NCBI RefSeq assembly: GCF_002443255.2
Contig: NW_019211457.1
Coordinates: 32,603,309-32,667,308 of the forward strand
Length of the DNA: 64,000 bases
From: Varroa destructor
Lineage: Eukaryota > Arthropoda > Arachnida > Mesostigmata > Varroidae
Direction of reading: 5' to 3'
In this document: positions 45,076 to 55,034 of the stretch, piece after piece
How the letters are laid out: every line of letters begins with the position of its first letter
How positions within the stretch are numbered: the first letter of the stretch is position 1
The notes under the pieces: generated by a model
What the model saw: the letters and a program-made list of their open reading frames with translations, nothing else
The model's database searches: none
Told to the model about the DNA's origin: nothing
Made by a program: the position numbers and the translations under genes

Positions 45076-45480
45076 GACGGAGTGCATGAATCACCTCATC
45101 TGGGGGAAAATATGTAATTAACTGTGTACGTCAACGATCTAGCACTGCTGAGGAAAACCCCCACGGAGCCCTGCTTTAGGACAATTGCGTTCGCTTAGAT
45201 CGAAGATAGGCAAGAACACCACCTGCAGGTCACATTTGAAACTCAGGAAAACCGGCAAGCGCCTAATTACGCCGTTAAATGTTATATTAGATACAAGATT
45301 AACAGGTACATCGCGTATAAGTACGCACCTGGGAAAGCTCTCAAAGTAAAGGAAGCCACACAATGTCTTTTGGCCTCGTTAGCGGAATCAACAGCCTTAT
45401 ATGTCAGTTCACTCTGCGCCAACATGACACTGAGCTTCAAAGGCATCGATAAGAAACCGTTGCAGTCGCCATAGTACATA
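45076..45480 (+). pseudogene. Decayed non-LTR retrotransposon reverse transcriptase
   Basis: On the + strand a frame reads GVHESPHLGENM, a stop, then TVYVNDLALL, which resembles the G-V-P-Q-x-S-P-L and YADD-LALL boxes of reverse transcriptase with one active-site Asp replaced by Asn. After a frameshift, LNVILDTRLTG and HLGKLSK (45270-45347) match the YLGVxLDxRLTW region of jockey/R1-like elements. Stops and frameshifts show it is dead. No ends, poly(A) tail or target duplication were found. Confidence 0.5.
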
Positions 45481-47940
45481 AGGCAACGTTGACAGGGTTG
45501 TCAACAGACCACTACAAAAGGGGCGAAAGGCTGGGCCCTGTAGTAAAAAGGAGATCTACACTAAATAAATGCAAAAAAGGCGGAAATACTTCACACCGAG
45601 CCATATAAAAAATGTTAAGAGGAACTGAACGAAAGAGGTGATTTATGGTATGAATAATCGCATGGTAAAGTGTCGTTCTATGTGGCACAACTACTTGTAG
45701 TTTTAAACATATATAGAAACGACTGGAAGAACCGAAGCAGCTACTTTTGTACAATGTGCATCGGGTTAAAAAATAATGTAAAATGCACGATTGTTCCTCT
45801 TGCAAGCGTAGTAGGAGCACGAACAAAATTTTCAAGAGGAAATTGTGTGCTTAAAGATGTAAAGATAAGGGCTGAAAAAAAGAAGATTGTATGGTCCATC
45901 CAGTGACTATATAGGGCAGTTCCTGAGCAAAAATCCGAATGTAACAAAAACGGCTAACAGAACTCTAATAGAGAGGAGTTCACTGAAGTAATGCTAATTG
46001 GCTTGCAGTCGACATTTATGAAGTCGCGATAACTTTTTAACGAAGTGAGCTCTCTTTGAAAAAAGGCGGATTTTTCACATGATTTTAGCGTATTCGCTTG
46101 AATTCCATTAAAAAAGGAAGTAGGTAAACCGGCGGTAGACAAACTTCGTGTTATGCCGGAAAAAACGAGCCGTCAGGAGCAATGCTTGCCTAAGTCTATG
46201 TCGGATGTAAAACGTTTGGTACTGTGCAGGAACTCTTTTAATCGTGCACACTTGCAGTAAAACGTCTCTAACAGTTATGATCTACAAACATAGGATCTCT
46301 AATCACGATTGTGTAGAGCTTATTCGATAGCCATGTAGTAGATGATGTTTCATTTAGTTAGTAATCAAAGTTTTCGGCATACTTTTATTAATGGGTTTCT
46401 GTGTATCGAAGAAATCTATCATCAAAGTACTGTCGATATAGGCAGATCTTTCGAGATACGAAAGATGCATTTTGTTTACAGAACGTTACGCTTGAACATG
46501 TTTAGTAACGGGCTATTTGCTTGACTGAGGCTTTATCGACACTGCTACGTCTTATTAGGATGACAAACAAACAGTGTTCATTATATAAAGAACCGTCATA
46601 AGGATCAATGAGTAGTACTACGATGATAATCTTCAGGGCTAATTCTAAGTCTTTTATCATAAATACTAAACAATTTATATAATAATGTATTTTTACAAAT
46701 ATGAACACTTTGATCTTGTACTCCCCAGCATTTTGTGTTTAGCTACGAACGTAGATAAAAAGAAACGCCACATTATTTTAAGAAAGTTCTGCCTATTTCG
46801 GTTATAAATTGTAAACAATTAAGTGACACAGATGTTTATGTCAATCATTGCATGTTTGCGCCAAGTCACAGCTTTATTTGGGTTTCCTTGTTGCTCTTCC
46901 AGATTACCAATTTTGTCTGTCTCCCTTGTCCCTTGGCGCAGAAGGTGGGACTGAAACTAATCAGTTATTAGAGTTCAACCTAACTACGCCAAAGGGACTA
47001 GAGACGTGTGGCTAACAAACAAGTGGATTTAGGAAGAAGTATGTGTATTCAATTAATCGTACGACGATTCACGAGATAGCGTGTTCGTCCTAAATTAACG
47101 TTGGTTTCATTCCTGGGCTGGGGCTCCAAATCGACCACTTACCTGGCCAAATATCCTCATTTCTTTCATTTCTCGTGGAAGAGTAGCCTGTGGAGTACAG
47201 AGCTGAATATAGGTACAAGTGCAGCATTTTCCAGTGGATGATTCTATTGAAACTATTCATCCATGACCTGTGGTTGTCTTCCAGCATTGACTTGCTCTTC
47301 CACTAACCATAATCGTGATGCTGCTGATTGAGAATAGTAACATAACTATCAAGAGCATAGAGAATAGTAGAAACGGGCTGCTACCGTCTAAGGCCATCGT
47401 TAAGCTGATTCATGCTGGAAAAAAATGTACACCTTTGAATTAGGAAATCTAAAATTAAATTATCGATTATTCGAAGCGCTGGAATGAACACACACCGGTA
47501 TGAAGCAGGCATGAAGATCACTGGCTTGGAACATACCTACCCCAGGGGGTCGCTACGTACAGGGTCAAAAACGTGTTTCTACACAGTAACATGTTGCAGG
47601 TACATGATTTTTGCTTCAATCGCTAGCTAATGAAAGCTACCTTGTCATGTCCAGAATCAGATCTTCGTCGTCGCAGAGCAAGCTTTGATTGTGTATTTTT
47701 GCATGCTTGTACATTGTTGCTCATGAAGAAGAGGTTTAAACGCAGAGCACGTCTAATCTAATCTGTCGGATGAGAAGACAAAGTTCCAACGATAGTTTAT
47801 ATCTACCTCTGCACAATTAAGTAATCTTGAAGGGTCCTGATTCAGTCCAAGTTCGAAGCTGCTGGCAGTGCTCTTTCCAAACCATGGTAATCTCTGGTCC
47901 TACTAAATCCCCAATTTATTGACAGCCATCTCCATTCCAG
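45481..47940. other. Between retroelement relics, no recognisable gene
   Basis: Short frames on both strands (for example 45512-45835 and 47090-47287, both -) without a domain. It may be further decayed transposon sequence. Confidence 0.55.
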
Positions 47941-48153
47941 AAACTCTCTCTTATTATGATTGACGGTGGCGCTAATTTATGCGTTGTTTCAACTAGCATC
48001 GCAAAGTACTGCGCCCAACATTTTATTGCTGGGATAGCGCGAGACATTACCATGTTGTACATAATCATAAACGCCCTTAACGCCAAGTCGTCCCTACCAT
48101 GTCCACTTCTTTTTCCCGCTATTCACTTCCTAATACCGACTCTGTTTAGTTAG
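47941..48153 (+). other. Open frame with an aspartic-protease-like motif
   Basis: The frame reads LIMIDGGANLCVVSTS, similar to the D-T/S-G-A box of retroelement aspartic proteases but with Gly in the second place. No flanking protease motifs follow. Could be a retroelement relic or chance. Confidence 0.15.
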
Positions 48154-48637
48154 TTAACACGTGTGAAACTCTGGAAACGACTGCAAGGGTTTTACTGCAT
48201 CTGTCCTATTTAGAGTGATTAAATTTATCATTTTCTATCGAGTTCTAGCGGCCGAGTTTAACTTCAAGCTGTCTATTTCCCCGCTTGATGTTCCCTTTCA
48301 ACTTAAATCTACCCTTGTAGCTCCTATTTATTATATAGAGTGATCTTAACATTAATTTTTCGATTGCGATAACATCCTTCCTTTTTAAGTTTTTCGGGAA
48401 AGTGCATTCATTCAAAAGTGCTATCACAGTTGAACAGCCTCTGTTTTGCTTTTAATTTAATTTGCCGACGCCACACGTACACTTACTAGACAAAACGAAT
48501 ACTTCGTCATTCTTGGTCTCTAAGGAATAAACTTTTTTTAGCAATAAATGTTTAAATACCATTTAGACTGTTCCTTAATATTTCATAGATTATGGAGGTA
48601 TTATCTAGCCCCCTCAATCCGCGGTCCATATCCCTGA

Positions 48638-49160
48638 TCAATCCTTCGATGCACTGATAAGGCAGTTCTGGTCGGATTTACGCTTTAACTTAGTGACCCT
48701 CACACTAATAGGATTATACCCAAGTGTCTGCCTGTTACCAGTAAACCATCTTTGTTGAAGTATAGTAGTCTTCCACTTCAAGTTCCTCCTTCCACGTACA
48801 AATTGCGTTTTCTTGGTACCATATGTCACGACCTGAAGTGTTTTTGTTTGAAGAGGTTTTTGTAACGCGGCTGCAATGTGTTTGAAATGGTACATGCGCA
48901 ACGCCTGATGTCTCCACATCGGTCTTCTCCCAAACCCATTAGCTTAAAATCTGTCTCGTGTTATTCCGAGTACCTAAAAACAACCAATTTTATGCATGTG
49001 AGGACTGCGAGTTCTCTGCCTATTCTCTTTGTGGCCGAGTACGCACTATCTTGCAAACTCTTAAATCTGAGTACCATATCAGAGGCACGCGTCCGAATGT
49101 TACCTATGCCCATTTAGAACGTTCCACATGCACTAGCGCAGTGGGTAATATACACTAACT
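48638..49160 (-). pseudogene. Possible LTR-retroelement remnant
   Basis: On the - strand a frame near 48735-48880 reads LQKPLQTKTLQVVTYGTKKT, loosely like the protease-adjacent region of BEL/Pao elements, and upstream frames (about 48960-49110) are also open. Frames are broken and no LTR is evident. Weak resemblance only. Confidence 0.2.
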
Positions 49161-49184
49161 AAACTTAACGATACGCGGTGATCT

Positions 49185-49199
49185 GGGGGGGGGGGGGGG
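49185..49199. repeat. Poly-G run (15)
   Basis: Homopolymer at the edge of the possible retroelement remnant. No other context. Confidence 0.9.
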
Positions 49200-52100
49200 T
49201 TTGAATGCGGACGTAGACACACTGTTTCGTGCTGGAAGCAACTAGCGGCATGAAATAATATCTAACGATCTAAATACCCAACGCAAAAGCGTACCTAAAA
49301 CGCTCAAGGCTCTATATCAGTCCTTTGAATAATTTCGAAAAAGATCATGACAGTTATGTTTTACTTTCTGTCTAATTATTTTTCTCCCTTGTTATACTTA
49401 TTTAGTCCTACTAATGCTTAATCATGATCATTACGTTACTATATACGAAACCATGCCAACGCTAATCCATAATGTAAATTATAATCGTTTAGATTCTAAT
49501 GATGTCAACACTTGAGGCAAATTAATCTGTTAATTAATGTTATTTGCCATATAAAAATATAGCCAAATGCACGAACTGTTATCTAAAAAAGTTTCCAATT
49601 AAATAGCCTTGTGATGTAGTATTATTTAACGTATTAAAAACTAGTTAGGTTTCATAGAGTCATCATGTCATAATTTCAACCTGACAACCTCAGGCAGGCC
49701 CATCGGCATACTATTTACTATCATTGTTAAAACGATTGTTTAAATTTAATGGCTCGCAAAATCGTGTGTCGGCCATAATCAATAATGCGCCTATAGACCT
49801 GGGAAGCGTCGATCTGTCGAACGCATCCTCGAGTTCGTCGACATAGTAACTACCCTAATATGACAGGGGCGGAACTCATCCTGCACCCGTCTTGGCCCCT
49901 CTTCGTAGTTTATATCTAAGCAAATGCCATTAATTACAGGTACGTGCATCGTTGCTATGCAACTGTAACAACATGCAGCTTGCATATATTATAATCGTCT
50001 GTATCTACCATCTTGCCGAAACTGCATGATAATGTCTTACCTTTGGTTTTTACTAAGAAACTTATTCACAGGCCTTAGGCCTTTAAAGAATAAAGCATTA
50101 CGACTAGAAAAAGAGGAGTAATTAGAGAATCATGACTTTGTATATTGATCACTAATGGTGTTGTATGTTGCTCGTTTCTTCGAAGCGATTCCTTTGAGCA
50201 TATCAAATCGCAACAAAAATTTAAATAAAGGATTCAAAGTTGAAATAGCGTCACATACTTATCGGTGGCTTTCTTGTCTCTCCTGCTTCTGTTCCTTAGA
50301 ATGTTCGATCTTTTGTGCATTGTGTGGCCTAACTTACACATCGTCTTTCTTTAAAAACGAACAAACTCAATGTAGCACAACAACCACCTAACGATTTTGA
50401 ATATTTCGCGCCAGTTAGAAGGTAAACGCGATAATGTATACTGAGGTCTAACGCAGTAGGAAATCCAAAGATTGGTGATATGATGATTCATGTATGGACT
50501 ATGTCAGTAACGGATGGCACTGGCTATACAGTGCTAGAAAGAGGTTTAGCTTTAATTGTTTTTGATTGTAGTTAGATTGATCAACACAATGGTAAGCTGT
50601 ACGTCTAGGCAAATCTTCGAAAAAATCGATCAAAGGTCCGCTTAAACGTTGATATAACGTTTTTTCCAATACCACTTACTTATATTAGTGTATAGTAATA
50701 ATTAATATATAAATCGAAAGTTGGAACCATCTTCCCTGCGCGTACTTGCTTTTCCTGTTTTTAGAAAAATAAGTCACGATATGCCTAAAAATACATTTTT
50801 CATCTAAGTGTAGTATTACAGAAATAAATACACTGCAGTTATATTCTAATTTGTCTTTTTTTTCCCTTTTAATATGGCTATAATTTATTTTATAACAATT
50901 TTCTTTTTATTTAGCATACCTATATAAAATGTTTAACAACAGACAAAAAACGGTTTAGTATTGTGACATCTCGGCAGCTTGAATGGCTTACACCTATCCT
51001 CATAGAACATCGAGGGGCGTTTCTAGCAACAGTAACGATAGATCAATTTGCGACAACTACTTACTTAAACGCCGCACTCATACAGGTGTTAGTTCAACAG
51101 ACACTCTTATTTCAGTAACGACAGTGACTTATGTACAATGCGAGTGTCAATCTCTCAACTTAGTGACCTTATTTCCTCGTTAATAATATAGATCTGCGAG
51201 AACTCATGCACAAAATCAACGAATGGGTTGGTCGCTCACATTTCAAAAACGTCGTTATCTGTCAGACCTCTTCTCTGCCATTCTTGATTCGTAATTTTCG
51301 GGGCAACGCCGGCTCGACGGCCCTCAGCGTTGAATTATTCTATAACATTGGCGCAAGACGACGCCATATTATATAGTTTGACAATTTATAGTGAAGTAGA
51401 ACTATTTCAGTTGATGTGCTGCGTGTTTTGCGATCATGCATTATCGAGATCTGCCTCGCTGAATCCTCGAGACCGTACGCCCCCGAAGCGTCCTACGTCC
51501 TTGTTGGCGATTTCTGCCTGATACTTGCGTTGGCTTTGCCCTTCTTTCCGAAGTCGCTGGTGCCTGAGTCTGCCCTGTGAGCGGCGAACGTCCTGACTCA
51601 GCGTTAGATCCCAAATAGGCGCGAAAAAAGGTCACCTGCTTCTCACGATACTCTCAATAGCTCTAATCTTTTGAGAAGTGCCACATCAACCCACGCAACA
51701 GACCCGCAGTTTCACAAAGCTTTTGTCCGTATATTCATATACTTTAATGCTAGTAACATCGAGATGGCCATCAATAAATGCCATTGTGTCATGTTGTGCA
51801 AAAAAAGATGGTGGAAACGTGACTCCCTTTCAGCTTTGATGTAGTGTGGTTCGTGCAAATATGCTATTGAAACATTACAGGGAAGGTGTCTTCATAAACC
51901 ATTCTATAATACAGAAGAGTTCCGTCCATTTATGCTTAGGCTTGATGCTCATTCATGATGGTAAAATTATGGTAAAAAGTCACTGTAAATAGGGAAAAAT
52001 ACTGGCGACCTAGCTTAGCAAATAATCGACGCAAGCAAAAAAATCCACGTTTTTTCTGTTTAATTTATACGTAAAAGTCTAGCCTTGCTATTAACCCTCG

Positions 52101-52682
52101 CCGCTTTAGCAGTTACAAGCAAATTTTAGAAAACATGATACACCTTTGGCGAGTCCTCTTATCTTACATTGGAGAGAACGCGCATTTTAATAATGGAACC
52201 ATTATATCACATGTTTTCTTGATAGGTAAAACCAAACGAACTAAAGCCAATTATTATTACAAAAGTTAGCACATATCCTGCAGCACGTTTATGGCGCTAC
52301 CATTATAGATAAAATACTTTTAGGCTTATGTATTTTTAATATCGGAATATAATATTACCCCACACGCGCATGCAGTTTCATATCCAGCCATCATTTCCAC
52401 TTTTTTTTTATTATATTGGTCCTCATGCGCAATTGTCTGAAATAACTACTACTTCATTTTACCTACATCCACAGCATACTTTCCGCCACTGAAGATGTTT
52501 CGTCGAACAAATTCTGTTAAACGGGCTAGAGTAGACAAATACGTATTGGTTAACAAATGCTTATGTAATCGCCTATTCCTTTGTCATCGTTGTTGTTGTG
52601 TTGCAGTGTGGTGGATAATAAAGCAAATGGATCCCATCCATGCACATCATTGCCTTATGTAGTGATTTATATTCTCGTAACA
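49200..52682. other. Downstream flank of the metalloprotease
   Basis: AT-rich apart from 51300-51640, which is richer in G+C and holds the possible alternative last exon. Frames at 50155-50391 and 50983-51183 are not recognised. Confidence 0.55.
51441..51592 (-). CDS. Possible alternative last exon of the metalloprotease, Arg-rich
   Basis: An acceptor (CTGAGTCAG) at 51594-51593 opens a frame that is phase-compatible with the GTAAGT donor at 52855 and runs about 50 codons to TAA. The peptide is rich in Arg, Gln and Thr, with no cysteine or known domain. Phase agreement has a one-in-three chance of being luck, so this is tentative. Confidence 0.25.
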
Positions 52683-52985
52683 TTAGCCCGAATAGAAAAA
52701 TCCCGGAAACCGTCTGTATAGATTCTTCAAGGTCCAACGTGTTCTTGACGTCGCCTGACCCGTCACCCGACGTGCGGTGGCGCTCATGCCTGATTGAGTG
52801 GCCGCTGTTTGGGGCCGCTCGGTGGGGATGGCTGCTGTTGAAGCGTTGTACTTACTCGAGGAGCTTTTCACCACGCATGTCCCCTGACGACACCACTTTC
52901 CCGATGAGCAACTCGTACCGTCAAGCGCTGGATGAGCTGGCGTTGCCCACTGGCCCTCGAGGCACCAGAGTTCGCGACAGATGTC
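52683..52985 (-). CDS. Metalloprotease exon: cysteine-rich module and C-terminus
   Basis: After acceptor GACCCACCAG it reads DICRELWCLEGQWATPAHPA, then LDGTSCSSGKWCRQGTC. If read through, a Ser/Thr/Ala-rich tail of about 55 residues ends at TAA (52683-52685). A perfect donor GTAAGT at 52855 would instead end the exon at 52856 and splice to a later exon. Candidate AATAAA on this strand lies at 52412-52407. Confidence 0.8.
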   Translation of the reverse strand, partial: DICRELWCLEGQWATPAHPALDGTSCSSGKWCRQGTCVVKSSSSKYNASTAAIPTERPQTAATQSGMSATARRVTGQATSRTRWTLKNLYRRFPGFFYSG

Positions 52986-54995
52986 CTGGTGGGTCAATGG
53001 ATGAAAATAAAGATTAGAAAAGAAGAAACAAAGTACAACCATTGAGTCTGTTAAATTATGCTACGAAATCATTTATGTCGTTATCTTTAAAACTTGCAAA
53101 TTGCAAAGTCATTAGGTTTTTACCTAAAATAGCTTTTTGAAATCCCGTTCAAGGGTATAATTTGGGGTGTTCCAAAGGTAGCGCAATACGATGGGAGATT
53201 AAGGTTTTTAAGTAAATCGGTTTGTTTCCTTTTATGTGAATACATATTCAGCGAGCAAGATGTTTTTATCCGCATATTATAAAATATTATAACTATAAAA
53301 TATTTTCTTATCCGCAAAATTAACTCTGAAGAGGCCACATCTTGGCACACACTGTGAACGCTTGTTAGGACATTAAGCAGAGCTTACCGACTTCTAAGAC
53401 GCGTCTTTAGATACTTCCTCTTTCCAAACTTGGGCTTAAAATACATATTTACCATTCAAATATACAGTTGTAGAAGGCAAAAAATAAGATGGTCGGAGAG
53501 CGTTCGAAAACGCCAACTCCTAATTGGCCTCTCGCAAAGCTGCGCCGATACAAATTATATATATATATATATATAGGTTCTGCAGCAATTTCGTTTATCA
53601 TTATCAAGTAGCTGAAGAAAGCTCGAAATCATTCATAATGGCTACAACCATCTTTATCTGCATTTTTTCAACGAGACTGCAAACTATAAATAAGAAGTGT
53701 GTAGGTCAAGATAGCTGTACATATTCCATTTATATATTCGTTCTCGTAGTACACATTTTTCAAACTTAACCCAATTACAATATAAAATAATAATACGACA
53801 AACTTTAGAAAGATGTTGATTGCGATCGTCACAAAGCAATGTTTGAAAAATCACGAACACTGGGCTGTAAAATCGCTTGTCTCGTTCAGTATCGGCGTAA
53901 TTGACAGTAATTCAACTAACGTTAAAGGGCGGTGAGGAAGTTGTATACGGTTTGTGTTTGGGACTGAGGGCCATCTGACATTGCTGAAGGGCCGAATACT
54001 CTTCACCGGGAAGCTGAGGCAGTTTGGCGATGTCTACCGCAGGTGAAGCTGGTTTTGCCTCGTTTGCCAGACATTTATATTGACCTTTTCTGTAACATCG
54101 GAAATCATATATTGTCATCTGTAGTTAATTTCCCCCAATTTTTTTGCAAATTGTTCATTTAGGCTGGTCGAATGACCAATATGAACGTCTCAGCCATTGT
54201 CAGAAAAACAATCTAATCCAAGTTACTACCTGATTTAGATCCAGCTTTGTCTAATCCGTACGTATTTTAGAAAACTAATACTTTCATTTAGGTAGGAGGA
54301 ACCATTACAAAATGAAATGTACGAATTTAATCCTTCGAATTTTAGAGCGCGCGTCCGCAAGTCTTCTTATACTCACCGTTCAGCATTTTTAACGTAGTCA
54401 TTGCTGCATTTTGACCAATTGACTTTTCCAGCTCCAGTTCGATCGGACATGATATATTTGTTGCTATCACACGTGTTTCCTGACCCATCGTGCTGCATGC
54501 CAAGGCTGTCAGTGTCATAGTGTAAAAATGTGGCCCGTTCATATTTATTTCTAATAAAGCTATTCTCCTTAATTAGCACTCAGCATCGTGCGTCTATTTA
54601 TGACACAACAGAAAAAAAATCAAAATTTCACGAAATAAAAGAAACTGATACCAGAGTCCATAGATGGGGTCCATAATTTTTCATGCATTCGCGACTACTA
54701 TAATTATGCTTATAATTGGTTAGACGTTTTATTCCAAAAAAGTAATTCGAAATTCTTTACTTACCTGTGACCCATCTCATGAGCTATGACAAAGGCCGCC
54801 TCGGCAGAGTTACCTTCGTTGATGGTACAGCTATAGTCGCATCGACACATTCCGTTTACCCACGCTAAACCTGCGCATTTAGGAATAATGTAATTTATAC
54901 GGTAGTTTATTATATTGAGTTATATGCCCAGAACTTTCAACCGTTTGAATGGCAATAGAGCAACATTATTTGCCTGTTCGGTTAGGGCATTTAAC

Positions 54996-55034
<39 letters not shown>

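Noticed and set aside
54021..54046. A kinase-loop-like FGDVYR reading on the + strand, with GGCGATGTCTACCGC shared with FER exon 10 (41006-41020)
   Set aside because: This is antisense to a solid metalloprotease exon, a stop follows at once, and in a 64-kb window a few shared 15-base words are expected by chance.
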